In this document: in pieces, positions 8,199 through 17,456 of the stretch
How positions within the stretch are numbered: position 1 is the stretch's first letter
Layout: each line of letters starts with the position of its first letter
Assembly: GCA_003134045.1 (NCBI GenBank)
Contig: PLAH01000077.1
Location: forward strand, 1 to 64,000
DNA from: Gammaproteobacteria bacterium
Lineage (GTDB): Bacteria > Pseudomonadota > Gammaproteobacteria > Steroidobacterales > Steroidobacteraceae
Reading direction: 5' to 3'
Length of the DNA: 64,000 nucleotides
Program-made: the position numbers and the translations under genes
The notes under the pieces: generated by a model
What the model saw: the letters and a program-made list of their open reading frames with translations, nothing else
Told to the model about the DNA's origin: nothing
Databases searched by the model: none

Positions 8199-10129
8199 GT
8201 AGCAGGGGTCGCGCCGCGCCGGTTGACGAAGAAGGCGATAATCACGATCGACAAGATCAGCGCCTGTGCGCCCAGCGATTGCTGCGACGGAAACACGCCA
8301 AGCCAGTCGATTCGCGGAAATGCCACGGATGTCGTGGCAAGCCACCCCGCCTCCTGCAGGGCCTGCATTCCCTTGCCGGTGAGAACCAGCGCCAGAATCA
8401 CGATGAGCAGGGAACTCGCCGCGAAGAAAGTACCGATGGGGAGCCGGCGACTGGTCCGCAACAATATCCACGCCACGGCCACCAGTGCGATCGTTCCCGC
8501 CAAGAGTCCCGCGCCGATCGCGGTCTTTTGGCCCTCGGTCCAGAGCGCCGCATAGAACAAAATCGTTTCGAACACTTCGCGGTAAACGGCAATGAAGGAC
8601 AGCCCAAATAAGAACATCATGGACCGGCGATCGAGTGCCGCGGAGAGTTTGGCGCGCAAATACGCCTGCCAGCGGCCGCCGACACTCTTCTGATGCATCC
8701 AGATGCCAACGCCCAGCAGGACGATGGCCGCGAATAGCGAGGACACTCCTTCAGTGACTTCCCGGCTAGCCCCGCTGACCGCGATGACGTAGGTCGCCAC
8801 CGCCCACGTCGCCGCACCGGCCGCCAACGCCAGCATCCACCCCAGGTGCACGTAGCGCACGGCATCGTTCCGCTGTGCCTTGCGAAGGAACGCGATCATC
8901 GCGACCACGATCAACAATGCCTCCAGACCTTCGCGCACCAGAATGGTAAACGCGCCGAGAAAGGCGGTGGCCGGTGTTGCCTCGCTTGCCGCGAGTTCTT
9001 GATCGGTGGAGTCGAGCAAGCGCTTCAACTCGGCCGCCTGGGCCGTCACGGCGTCGGAGGCGTGATCGAGGATGGCGGTGCGATACTGCGCCATGTGCAT
9101 TTCCAATTGAACGAGCAGAGTGTCGTTTCGAGCCGCCAAGACGGGTTCGATCGGCTCGATGCCGTCGAGATACGCCGATAATGCCAAGCGTGCGGCGTCC
9201 TCCGCTCGGCCGTTCCGATACGCAGCCATGCTCGCGGCCAATCGCGTGCGCGCCAGCGCGATGCCCTGCGGACCGGTCGCGAGCGCTTGCGGATGGCTGC
9301 GCAAATAGCCTAAGGCTGCTGCGGCGTCGGCGGCGCCGAGAAGCGGTGTCCATTGATCTTCACGACCTCGGACCAACGCGCTTAGATCCGGCACATGTGC
9401 CCGCAGCGCGGGATTCTGTCGCCATCGAGCTTCGCCGGCGTCGGCATAGGGCGCGTACGCGAGGCTGCCGGCATAGAACGCCACCGCCCATCGATCCGCC
9501 GTGCTGAGCTGTGGAAAGCCCGGCATGGCGGTACCAGATATGCCGCGGGTGACCGCCTGGTAGAGCGACAGCACGCTGCGCTCGGCAGCCCGCGTGCGAT
9601 CGGTGAAGTCCACCGGTCGGGGTTGCAACTGAGCGCCGACCGGACCATCCCCATGCCCCTCGGCGCCGTGGCATCCGGCGCAGGTGCCCGCGTAGAGACG
9701 TGCACCGCGTGCCAGATCCGGCGCAGCGAGCGGTGCGGTCGGAATAGGGTAGGCGACCAGCAGAGCGTCGGCGAGTGCATGCGCCTGCGTCGCTACCACG
9801 TCGGAGCCAGCCTTATCGGCGATGCTTCGTGCCAGGCGCTCGGCGGCCTCCTGAAGTGTGGGAGACGCCGGTACCGCAGGCAGGGATCGGAGTTGCGTAC
9901 GAACGGTTTGCGCAAACTCCGTCATTTCCGCATATTCGGAAGCGCTCACAACCTTGCCGTCGGCGACCGCTCCTCGGTAATCGTCGGCCAGATAATCGAG
10001 AATTTGCCACGTCTGCGACGCCTGCTCCACGGGCTCGGGCGGGGTGGCGCCGACATTCACGTCCCCTGCACGTGCTGGGACGGTGATCCAAGCACACAGC
10101 ATGCTTATGACAATGAGAAGCGTTCGCAT
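8195..10129 (-). CDS. FTR1-family iron permease with N-terminal cytochrome c domain
   Basis: 644 residues. A signal peptide (1-21) is followed by a helical region and a c-type haem site CAGCH (150-154) with a likely axial methionine in GTAMPGF. The C-terminal half (about 395-640) is the FTR1 permease with about seven membrane helices and two REXXE iron motifs, REGLE (about 405) and REVFE (about 515). FTR1 permeases move ferric iron across the inner membrane, coupled to oxidation of ferrous iron; the fused cytochrome could take those electrons. Such cytochrome-FTR1 fusions are known in Proteobacteria. No Fur box was recognised. The gene is apparently monocistronic and convergent with polB. Confidence 0.9.
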   Translation of the reverse strand: MRTLLIVISMLCAWITVPARAGDVNVGATPPEPVEQASQTWQILDYLADDYRGAVADGKVVSASEYAEMTEFAQTVRTQLRSLPAVPASPTLQEAAERLARSIADKAGSDVVATQAHALADALLVAYPIPTAPLAAPDLARGARLYAGTCAGCHGAEGHGDGPVGAQLQPRPVDFTDRTRAAERSVLSLYQAVTRGISGTAMPGFPQLSTADRWAVAFYAGSLAYAPYADAGEARWRQNPALRAHVPDLSALVRGREDQWTPLLGAADAAAALGYLRSHPQALATGPQGIALARTRLAASMAAYRNGRAEDAARLALSAYLDGIEPIEPVLAARNDTLLVQLEMHMAQYRTAILDHASDAVTAQAAELKRLLDSTDQELAASEATPATAFLGAFTILVREGLEALLIVVAMIAFLRKAQRNDAVRYVHLGWMLALAAGAATWAVATYVIAVSGASREVTEGVSSLFAAIVLLGVGIWMHQKSVGGRWQAYLRAKLSAALDRRSMMFLFGLSFIAVYREVFETILFYAALWTEGQKTAIGAGLLAGTIALVAVAWILLRTSRRLPIGTFFAASSLLIVILALVLTGKGMQALQEAGWLATTSVAFPRIDWLGVFPSQQSLGAQALILSIVIIAFFVNRRGATPAT

Positions 10130-10216
10130 TTATAAGGACTATACCGTACGACTTCATCGCTCGCTACCGGGTCGTTCCGGCGCCAGGATCGGTGAAGCGC
10201 TGACGTAACTTGCCCG

Positions 10217-10480
10217 TCATGATCGCGTTTCCTTCGACACTCGCCGCAGCGCGCGCCGGTGCAGCAACAGATACGCCGCCCGCAGCAGCAGCAGCATGGA
10301 TAGCAGCGGGGCGGTGATCATGCCGCCGACCATGGGCGCCGCGATTCTGCGCATGACTTCGGAGCCGGTACCGCCCCGCAGCATGATGGGCAGAAGACCG
10401 GCGACGATCACCGCGACCGTCATCGCTTTCGGCCTCACTCGAAGCACGGCGCCTTCTTCGATGGGGTCGCCGCCCGACCT
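10217..10480 (-). pseudogene. C-terminal stub of a CusA/CzcA heavy-metal RND pump
   Basis: Reads [49 protein letters not shown], the last transmembrane block of CusA/CzcA-type pumps. About 960 upstream residues are gone; homology begins right after the chrA stop, so a deletion joined the two. The original carries PAAY where this has RAAY. Non-functional relic of a lost metal-efflux operon. Confidence 0.85.
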
Positions 10481-10484
10481 CTGG

Positions 10485-11660
10485 CTACGTGAGGAGGGGC
10501 CCCACGAGCGCGCCCAGGACCACAACGACCAGGGGCGGGGCGCGCCATGCGATCAACAACACAAACCCAATCAATACGACCGAGAAATCCGCAGAAGACT
10601 TCACCGAACTCGTCCACAGCGGGTTATAGAGCGCCGCCCCGAGCAATCCCACCACCGCGGCATTGACCCCGCGCATGATTGCTTGCGCCCCTGTGCGCTG
10701 CCGAAACAATTCCCAAAAGGGCAAAGTCCCGAATAGAATCAAAATGCCCGGAAGAAATATCGCAATGAGTCCGAGCGCCGCACCCGTCACGCCATGCGGC
10801 GAGAGCCGCACGACGGCGCCGAGATAAGCGGCAAACGTGAACAGCGGCCCCGGTACCGCCTGCGCCGCGCCATAGCCCGCGAGAAAAGTATCTTCACTGA
10901 CCCAACCCGGCGCAACAAAGGCGTTGCTCAATAGCGGCAGCACCACATGACCGCCGCCGAACACCAGCGCGCCGGAACGATAAAAGGCGTCGAACATTTG
11001 GAGACCCTGCGACGGGCTGCGCAGGAGAGGGAGCCCGATCAGCAGCAGAGCAAAAGCGCCCAGCGCAAGACTGCCGACTCGACGCGAGATCGTTATCCCG
11101 AGCGAACCCCGCGCTACGGACGCGGTAGCGCGGCAGAGCCATAGGCCCGCAATGCCCCCCAGGGCGATTGCGCCGATCTGGACCGCCGACGCAGTGTGGA
11201 AGAGAAGAATGACGGCCGCGATGCCGGCGATCGATGCCCGCGTACGATCGGGGCATAGCGTGCGCGCCATTCCCCACACGGCTTGCGCGACGATCGCGAC
11301 GGCAACGAGTTTCAAGCCGTGCAGCACGCCCGAACCGATCGGACCGCCCAATGCCCCCACACCGAAGGCAAAGGCGGTGAGCAGGATGGCGGATGGCAGC
11401 GTAAAGCCGATCCAAGCCGCCAGGCCTCCCCAGTAGCCCGCGCGAATCAATCCCAGAGAGACGCCGACCTGACTGCTGGTGGGCCCGGGCAGGAACTGAC
11501 AGAGCGCCACGAGATCGGTGTAGGCGGTGTCCTCGAGCCACCCCCGACGCACGACGAGTTCTTCGCGAAAGTAGCCAATATGCGCGATGGGTCCGCCGAA
11601 CGAGGTGAGCCCAAGCTTCGAGAATGCCAGCAGCACCTCGAGCGTCGAGCGCTCACGCAT
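10485..11660 (-). CDS. chrA: chromate transporter ChrA (long-chain CHR family)
   Basis: 391 residues with two homologous CHR halves of about 190 residues, each opening with [18 protein letters not shown] or [19 protein letters not shown] and a [12 protein letters not shown] or [15 protein letters not shown] motif. About ten to twelve membrane helices. CHR proteins export chromate from the cytoplasm, driven by the membrane potential. No chrB or other chromate gene is adjacent. The context is oxyanion transport (sulfate, molybdate and tungstate genes to the right) and a decayed metal pump to the left, so chromate export alongside sulfate uptake makes sense. Confidence 0.92.
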   Translation of the reverse strand: MRERSTLEVLLAFSKLGLTSFGGPIAHIGYFREELVVRRGWLEDTAYTDLVALCQFLPGPTSSQVGVSLGLIRAGYWGGLAAWIGFTLPSAILLTAFAFGVGALGGPIGSGVLHGLKLVAVAIVAQAVWGMARTLCPDRTRASIAGIAAVILLFHTASAVQIGAIALGGIAGLWLCRATASVARGSLGITISRRVGSLALGAFALLLIGLPLLRSPSQGLQMFDAFYRSGALVFGGGHVVLPLLSNAFVAPGWVSEDTFLAGYGAAQAVPGPLFTFAAYLGAVVRLSPHGVTGAALGLIAIFLPGILILFGTLPFWELFRQRTGAQAIMRGVNAAVVGLLGAALYNPLWTSSVKSSADFSVVLIGFVLLIAWRAPPLVVVVLGALVGPLLT

Positions 11661-11766
11661 ATTTAGCCAGCGCAGCCATCAAGGGTAACCTGCCAATAAA
11701 CTACCTATGGTTTCGATGCCATGCCGTGCGCAGAAGCATTATTGAGAATGCCATTGCCCAGTAATC

Positions 11767-12093
11767 TTACTTCGCTGCAGGTTGCCTGGCACCCAATTTC
11801 TGTTCGCGAATGGTCACGCGCTGGTCTTGATTGGTCGTGCGCTTTTCCCGCTCGCGCAGGCGCACGCCACGACCACCGACCGTACTCGCACCCCCCTCAC
11901 CGATGAGTTCGACGCCCATGTCCTCCAAGGCCTGCACCACCTTCACGAGTGAATCGACGTTACCTCGAATCAGGCCGCCACTGGTTTCCATGCGTTGGAT
12001 CGTCGGTAGGGACAGCTTTGAGCGTAGCGCCAGGGTGAGTTGGTCTATGCCCAGCAGGGCGCGTGCGGCACGAAGTTGAAATGCGGTTATCAT
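11767..12093 (-). CDS. XRE-family helix-turn-helix regulator
   Basis: 108 residues. The N-terminal HTH runs over 2-60 (FQLRAARALLGIDQLTLALRSKLSLPTIQRME), with a charged tail. It is divergent from the SulP permease gene 107 bases away and probably controls it and itself. A 7-base inverted repeat overlaps its own start codon (12091-12115), as expected for autoregulation. The ligand or signal is unknown; sulfate or molybdate supply is only a guess from the neighbours. Confidence 0.75.
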   Translation of the reverse strand: MITAFQLRAARALLGIDQLTLALRSKLSLPTIQRMETSGGLIRGNVDSLVKVVQALEDMGVELIGEGGASTVGGRGVRLREREKRTTNQDQRVTIREQKLGARQPAAK

Positions 12094-12115
12094 GTATCAA
12101 ACATCAGTATACATG
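12091..12115. promoter_or_regulatory. inverted repeat, probable operator of the XRE regulator
   Basis: CATGTAT at 12091-12097 and ATACATG at 12109-12115 are perfect arms 11 bases apart. The left arm contains the regulator's start codon (minus strand), and the site sits in the divergent XRE/SulP promoter region, so binding would block the regulator and could act on sulP. Confidence 0.5.
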
Positions 12116-12200
12116 TGTAGTGATTGATAATCGAGGTATTTAGGCATAGCATCGCTATGATGATTTTTCAGACCCCCGTTTTGCCGGTGGCTTGCCTCCA

Positions 12201-13898
12201 ATGATCGCGCTGCTCGAAGCGAAGAGCGCAGGTCTATGGTCGCGGCATCACATCGCAAACAACGTGCTGGCGGGCATCGTGGTGGGCATCGTCGCGTTGC
12301 CGCTCGCCATGGCGTTCGCGATCGCCTCCGGCGCGCGTCCAGAGCAAGGTCTTTACACCGCCATCGTTGCGGCGCTGTTGACCTCCCTATTCGGGGGCAC
12401 GCGCTTACAGATAGCGGGCCCTACCGGCGCGTTCATCGCGGTGCTGTCGGTGATCACCGCGACACACGGCATGGCCGGATTGCAGATCGCAACGCTGATG
12501 GCCGGAATTATCTTGGTGGGCTTCGGCGCCGCTCGATTGGGTGCCGTCATCGAGTACATTCCCAGTCCCGTCATCGTGGGCTTTACGGCCGGCATTGGCG
12601 TCATCATTTTTGTCGGGCAGTGGAAGGATTTTTTTGGCCTATCGCCCGCCCCGTCGGGTCTGCACTTTCATGAAAAAATCCTCGTTCTAGTGCAAGCGCT
12701 TCCGACCATTAACCTCGCCACGACGGGCCTTGCGCTCCTGGCTCTCGCCATTCTGATCGTCGGCCCGCGTCTCCTGAAACGAATTCCCGCACCGCTCGTC
12801 GCGATGGTCGTCATCACGGTGGTACAGTCCGTTTTTCATTTTGGCGGTGTGGCGACCATTGGCTCCGCGTTTGGCGGGATCCCGCGGACATTGCCGTCCT
12901 TTGCGCTTCCCTCCGTCCATTTCGCGCAGATCATCTCCCTGGTGGGGCCCGCTTTCACGATTGCACTCCTTGGGTCGATCGAATCGCTCCTCTCAGCCGT
13001 GGTTGCCGATGGCATGGCGGGAACCAAGCACAATTCGAATCAAGAACTGATAGGGCAGGGTATCGCCAATATCGTCGCGCCCCTGTTCGGCGGTTTCGCG
13101 GCCACCGGCGCGATCGCGCGCACGGCAACGAATATCCGTAACGGGGCGACGAGTCCGCTTGCAGGTGTCGTGCATTCGGGGTTTCTCATTTTGGTGATTT
13201 TGCTCCTTTCACCGTTAGCCTCGTCGGTCCCTCTATGTTGTCTCTCGGCCATCCTCTTCGTGGTGGCGTGGAACATGAGCGAAGTGCCCCACTTTATGAG
13301 GCTCGTGCGCGGTTCCCCCGGGACCGACGTAGCGGTGTTGCTCATTACCTTCGCACTCACGGTCTTCGTCGATCTCGTGGTCGCGGTGAACGTCGGCGTC
13401 ATTCTGGCGGCCCTCGTATTCATGCGGCGCATGGCGCTCTCAGTGAATATCGAGCCGCACGTCGAAGGCGCGGACACCGCCCCGAGAACGGCACTGCCTC
13501 CCGGTTCGGTGCCGTCCGGGACTGTTGTCTACAGCATCGAAGGTCCCTTGTTTTTCGGTGCCGCCCAGAAACTCGAGCGCACGCTCGCGCATGTCCAGCG
13601 GCCGGCGACTACATTGGTGCTGCGCATGGGCCAGGTGCCCTTCGTGGATGCCACCGGAATTTCGGCGATCGAGGAGATGATCACCGATTTCCTCAAGCAC
13701 GACGCCACGGTTGTTCTATGCGAAGTCCGCCAGAATGTTCTCCGGAAACTGGAACGTGCCGGCGTCATTGACCATTTGGGTGCGGAAAACGTCTGCGAGA
13801 CGGTGGCACTGGCACTGGCTCGCGCAAAAGCCGTTGATTTGGTGAAGGAGACCTGGACTCGCCTCGGAAAGCGCTCGACGAGTAAATCCCATGAATGA
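12201..13898 (+). CDS. SulP-family anion permease with STAS domain
   Basis: 565 residues, inner-membrane transporter of sulfate or bicarbonate type. About twelve to fourteen membrane helices (21-400) with the SulP signature GLYTAIVAALLTSLFGGTRLQIAGPTGAF, then a C-terminal STAS domain (about 440-550) with the anti-sigma-antagonist-like motif PFVDATGISAIEEM. The start used is ATG at 12201; TTG at 12192 is in frame too. The end overlaps the next gene by 8 bases, so the genes are coupled. In the company of molybdate and tungstate genes the substrate is probably sulfate or a related oxyanion. Some SulP proteins carry bicarbonate, so the substrate is not certain. Confidence 0.88.
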   Translation: MIALLEAKSAGLWSRHHIANNVLAGIVVGIVALPLAMAFAIASGARPEQGLYTAIVAALLTSLFGGTRLQIAGPTGAFIAVLSVITATHGMAGLQIATLMAGIILVGFGAARLGAVIEYIPSPVIVGFTAGIGVIIFVGQWKDFFGLSPAPSGLHFHEKILVLVQALPTINLATTGLALLALAILIVGPRLLKRIPAPLVAMVVITVVQSVFHFGGVATIGSAFGGIPRTLPSFALPSVHFAQIISLVGPAFTIALLGSIESLLSAVVADGMAGTKHNSNQELIGQGIANIVAPLFGGFAATGAIARTATNIRNGATSPLAGVVHSGFLILVILLLSPLASSVPLCCLSAILFVVAWNMSEVPHFMRLVRGSPGTDVAVLLITFALTVFVDLVVAVNVGVILAALVFMRRMALSVNIEPHVEGADTAPRTALPPGSVPSGTVVYSIEGPLFFGAAQKLERTLAHVQRPATTLVLRMGQVPFVDATGISAIEEMITDFLKHDATVVLCEVRQNVLRKLERAGVIDHLGAENVCETVALALARAKAVDLVKETWTRLGKRSTSKSHE

Positions 13899-14706
13899 GA
13901 TCGCCGACAAATTGCTCGTGCTTGCAGAACTCAACAACAACCGGCGCACGGTGTTCAAGTTTTGCGAGCCGGCGGACACGTCGCGCGATGTCTTGTTCAA
14001 CAGCATATTGAATGGCACCTATACGAAGCCTTTTCTGGTCGAGGAATTCGCGCATCGCTCGATGTGCTTCTCACTCGATGGATGCACGCAAAGCGAGATG
14101 CGCCTCGATAACCCCTATGAGTTAGTGAGTGAATACACCCGCAAGATGATGGAATTCCTGGTGCTGCGGCCGCGTCCCGAACGGGTGCTGATCGTCGGCC
14201 TCGGCGGCGGGTCGTTGGTCAAATACTGTCATCGGCATTTGCAGACCACTCAAGTTACCACGGTCGAGATTGACGCGGATGTGATCGCGCTTCGATCCCA
14301 GTTTTTCGTTCCGCCGGACGATGAACGGCTGAAGGTCGTCCATGCCGATGGCGCCGAGCACGTTGCGGCAATGGTCGAGCGAGGCGAGCGTACCGACGCC
14401 ATTCTCGTCGATGCCTACGATCACACCGGAATCGCCAAAGCGGTGGTCGAGCCCTCATTCATCGAAAATGCGAAGAAAGTGCTGGGCACGCGCGGAGTAT
14501 TCGTGATGAATCTGGTCGCCGAATTGGGCGACTGCAAGAAGCACGTCGAAACGATTCGATGCGTGTTCGGCGATCCGGTCCTCGTGATCGCCATGCAATG
14601 CGGCGGCAATTTCGTGGTATTCGCTGGCCAAGCGCTGTGCGACCGGAAACGCGTGGCCCTTGTCGCTCGCACAACCTCAATGGACAAAAGACAGGTAAAT
14701 ACATGA
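13891..14706 (+). CDS. spermidine synthase-like methyltransferase-fold protein
   Basis: 271 residues of the spermidine synthase superfamily (Rossmann fold). Motif I is VLIVGLGGGSLVKYC (about 99-113), followed by TTVEIDADVIAL and the family's active-site region DAILVDAYDHTG. SpeE uses DxxDP; here it is DAYDH. True SpeE is accompanied by speD, which is absent. The gene overlaps sulP and the next gene, so it is part of the oxyanion operon. It may aminopropylate or methylate another substrate, or bind a nucleoside; the function is unknown beyond the fold. Confidence 0.75.
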   Translation: MNEIADKLLVLAELNNNRRTVFKFCEPADTSRDVLFNSILNGTYTKPFLVEEFAHRSMCFSLDGCTQSEMRLDNPYELVSEYTRKMMEFLVLRPRPERVLIVGLGGGSLVKYCHRHLQTTQVTTVEIDADVIALRSQFFVPPDDERLKVVHADGAEHVAAMVERGERTDAILVDAYDHTGIAKAVVEPSFIENAKKVLGTRGVFVMNLVAELGDCKKHVETIRCVFGDPVLVIAMQCGGNFVVFAGQALCDRKRVALVARTTSMDKRQVNT

Positions 14707-15389
14707 AACCCAAGGCACGCCATACCGCACGATACGGTTACGCAGCGCCGTTGCTGCTGCCGCCCAGCCTGCAAACCGTCGGTCAGCTGTCCTTTACAGG
14801 ACAAGATTTCGGGACGCTCGATGCCTGGCTCGCCGAAGAGGGCTGGCCGGACGATCATATGGATGTCGCGATGCTGGAGGGCTACCTGGTTGCCCTGCTG
14901 GTATGGCCGATCGAGCTGGCACCCGGAGCGTGGCTTCCTCGTATCTGGGGAATACGCGGTTGGAAAGTCGCTGCGAAGATCGCGACGCCGGAAGCCTATA
15001 ACCGGTTCATCGCTCTCGTCTTTGGACTGTTTCAAGAGCTCGAACGTCGGCTTGCCGCTTCCACGCCGGTTCGTACCTTTGTTTTGAGAGGTGATGCGCC
15101 GTACACGTCGGCACGGTATTTCGCCGGCGCCGCCTGGGCGACCGGTTTTATGACCGCGCTCCATGAGAATTCGGCCGGGTTAGGATCGCGCTCCGCAGCG
15201 GTACGTGCCGCCGTCGAGAATGTCGCGCAATACGCCTCGCTCCGAGCGGCCGAGCCCAGTGCGTTGACTGCCGTTGCCACGGCGCTGAGTCGCGCCGTGA
15301 GGACCATCATGTCAGAGCGACCCTCGGGCGGACCGGATGCGGTCGCTACCTTGAGGAGCGCGCCGTCCACGAGACCAACGATTGCCTGA
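14703..15389 (+). CDS. UPF0149 (YecA/YgfB-like) family protein
   Basis: 228 residues. The N-terminal segment FGTLDAWLAEEGWPDDHMDVAMLEGYLVALLVWPIELAPGAWLPRIWG is the hallmark of the all-helical UPF0149 fold. The usual C-terminal SEC-C zinc motif is not present. ATG overlaps the preceding stop by four bases (ATGA). Family members are poorly characterised; this one's place among anion transporters gives no direct clue. Confidence 0.75.
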   Translation: MKPKARHTARYGYAAPLLLPPSLQTVGQLSFTGQDFGTLDAWLAEEGWPDDHMDVAMLEGYLVALLVWPIELAPGAWLPRIWGIRGWKVAAKIATPEAYNRFIALVFGLFQELERRLAASTPVRTFVLRGDAPYTSARYFAGAAWATGFMTALHENSAGLGSRSAAVRAAVENVAQYASLRAAEPSALTAVATALSRAVRTIMSERPSGGPDAVATLRSAPSTRPTIA

Positions 15390-15546
15390 CCGATCGAACG
15401 ATAGCCCAAGGTGCCGCTCGCCAAGCAAGGAATTGACGAACACAATCTGCCGAGTTTGCTGCCCGCTATATGCGATGAGATACGGCGTTTTAAGCACTTT
15501 CAGGCCCAATTGGAGATTTGGGATATTTCGTTTTTTTGCTGATACG

Positions 15547-16746
15547 ATGGGCCTGCGGCACCCATCGTCCATGCTCTCAAAACCACCACCAATCGGCCAA
15601 TTCGGCAGAGGCCTATCCGGCAATCGCTTTGACAGAATGGAATGGGCGGGGGCGTTCGGGGACCTCGGCACATTGATTCCGTTTGTGGTCGCGTACATCG
15701 CGGTTCTCAAGATCGACCCCTTGGGAATTCTGTTTTCTTTCGGCGCCGCGATGGTCGTCTGTGGCTTTTATTACAAGACGCCTTTTCCGGTTCAACCGAT
15801 GAAAGCCATCGGTGCCGTGGCCGCTACCCAGGCAGCGCAGACCGCGGTGATCACTCAAGCCACGGTCTATGGCGCGAGCTTGGTCACGGGCATGATTTGG
15901 CTGATTCTGGGGCTCACGGGAGCGGCTACCCATATCGCCAAGCTGGTTCCACGATTCGTAGTGATCGGAGTCGTTTTAGGCCTCGGATTCGGTTTCATGC
16001 TCGAGGGAGTCAAAATGATGGCCGCTGAGTGGCTCGTTGCCGCCGTCGGTCTCATTGGAACCCTGCTGTTGCTGACGAATCGCGCCATCCCGGCCATGTT
16101 TCTCCTCCTGATTTTCGGTGGAGTGTGCGGGGCCATTCAGAACCCAGAGGTATTGAACGCACTGCTCGCAGTGAAGTTCGAGTTTCGCTTGCCGAGCTTT
16201 GCTCTCTCCAGCATCACCTGGCACGACGTGATGGTGGGAACCGTATTCCTGGCTCTCCCCCAGCTACCACTCACGCTCGGCAATGCCGTCATCGCCATCC
16301 GCGAAGAAAATAACCGTCTTTTTCCCGACCGTTCGGTGACCGAGAACTCCATTGCCGCCTCAACAGGGGTGATGAATCTCGCGAGTGCCGCGTTCGGCGG
16401 CGTGCCCATGTGTCATGGCGCGGGGGGAATGGCGGGGCATGTTGCTTTCGGAGCGCGCACCGGCGGCGCACCGATCATTCTCGGGACCGGATTGCTGTTG
16501 CTCGCAGTGTGTTTCAGCGGGTCCATCGAGGCCATTTTCGATGTTTTTCCGCGCGCCGTGCTGGGCGTGATTCTCTTTCTGGCGGGTGCGCAGCTGGCGC
16601 TCGGATCTTGCGATTTCAGCAAGTACAAGACGGAACGATTCATCACCCTCGCCACGGCGGCCTTTGCGATGTGGAATGTCGGGCTCGCCTTTATCGTCGG
16701 AATCGCTTTAGCCCACATCGCCAAACGCGGGCTGTTGCGGTTATAA
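15547..16746 (+). CDS. MOT1-type molybdate/sulfate transporter
   Basis: About 399 residues of a SulP-related permease without a STAS domain. It shows GAFGDLGTLIPFV near the N-terminus, PFPVQPMKAIGAVA, and PQLPLTLGNAVIAI, which are the paired MOT1 signatures known from molybdate transporters. About ten membrane helices. Alternative starts are 15475 and 15571; 15547 keeps a short leader. It lies directly before tupBCA and modA-like genes, strongly favouring molybdate or tungstate as substrate. The 157 bases between this gene and UPF0149 hold no other feature. Confidence 0.82.
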   Translation: MGLRHPSSMLSKPPPIGQFGRGLSGNRFDRMEWAGAFGDLGTLIPFVVAYIAVLKIDPLGILFSFGAAMVVCGFYYKTPFPVQPMKAIGAVAATQAAQTAVITQATVYGASLVTGMIWLILGLTGAATHIAKLVPRFVVIGVVLGLGFGFMLEGVKMMAAEWLVAAVGLIGTLLLLTNRAIPAMFLLLIFGGVCGAIQNPEVLNALLAVKFEFRLPSFALSSITWHDVMVGTVFLALPQLPLTLGNAVIAIREENNRLFPDRSVTENSIAASTGVMNLASAAFGGVPMCHGAGGMAGHVAFGARTGGAPIILGTGLLLLAVCFSGSIEAIFDVFPRAVLGVILFLAGAQLALGSCDFSKYKTERFITLATAAFAMWNVGLAFIVGIALAHIAKRGLLRL

Positions 16747-16763
16747 CGAGACCTGATTCGAGC

Positions 16764-17456
16764 ATGCCGGACAACGTGTCTGCTTTTCATCTTTTGCTCA
16801 CCGGCGATCCGACGTTGTTCGCGATCGTGCGGCTGTCGCTGTTGGTGAGCCTGAGTGCGGGGCTGATTGCCGCGCTGATCGGGGTGCCGCTGGGCGCTCT
16901 GATTGCGCTCACTGCATTTCGCGGCCGGGAGTTGACGATTGTCGTGCTCAACGCCCTGATGGGCCTACCGCCGGTCGTGGTCGGGCTCACCGTGTATCTG
17001 ATGCTGTCGCGATCCGGCCCTCTGGGTTCATGGGGTCTGTTGTTTACGCCCGAGGCAATGGTCGTCGCGCAGGCGCTCCTGGTCACTCCGATCATTGCCG
17101 CTCTTACTCGCCAAACTATCGAGGACTTGTGGGTCGAGTACCGCGACGAACTCGCCGCCATGAACGTCGGCCCCTGGCGCCGGGTGCGGACGCTGATTTG
17201 GGATGCCCGATTTTCCCTCGTGACAGCTCTTTTGGCGGGATTCGGACGGGCGGCCGCGGAGGTCGGCGCGATCATCATCGTGGGCGGCAATATCGAGGGG
17301 TTCACCCGGACCATGACCACCGCGATCGCGCTGGAAACATCCAAAGGAAATCTGGCTCTCGCGATCGGCCTCGGTACCGTATTGATGATTGTCGTCGTTT
17401 TGGTGAGCGGCTTGGCATGGGCCGCTCGTCGCGCCGGCGAACGATTCGCAGGATGA
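16764..17456 (+). CDS. tupB: tungstate ABC transporter permease TupB
   Basis: 230 residues, five or six membrane helices, binding-protein-dependent permease type. The cytoplasmic loop EYRDELAAMNVGPWRRVRTLIWD..TALLAGFGRAAAEVGAIIIVGGNI carries the EAA-like coupling region. Its length and the VGGNIEGFTRTMTTAIALETSKG segment fit TupB rather than ModB. The stop overlaps the ATPase gene as ATGA. It follows the MOT1-type gene by 17 bases. Confidence 0.88.
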   Translation: MPDNVSAFHLLLTGDPTLFAIVRLSLLVSLSAGLIAALIGVPLGALIALTAFRGRELTIVVLNALMGLPPVVVGLTVYLMLSRSGPLGSWGLLFTPEAMVVAQALLVTPIIAALTRQTIEDLWVEYRDELAAMNVGPWRRVRTLIWDARFSLVTALLAGFGRAAAEVGAIIIVGGNIEGFTRTMTTAIALETSKGNLALAIGLGTVLMIVVVLVSGLAWAARRAGERFAG

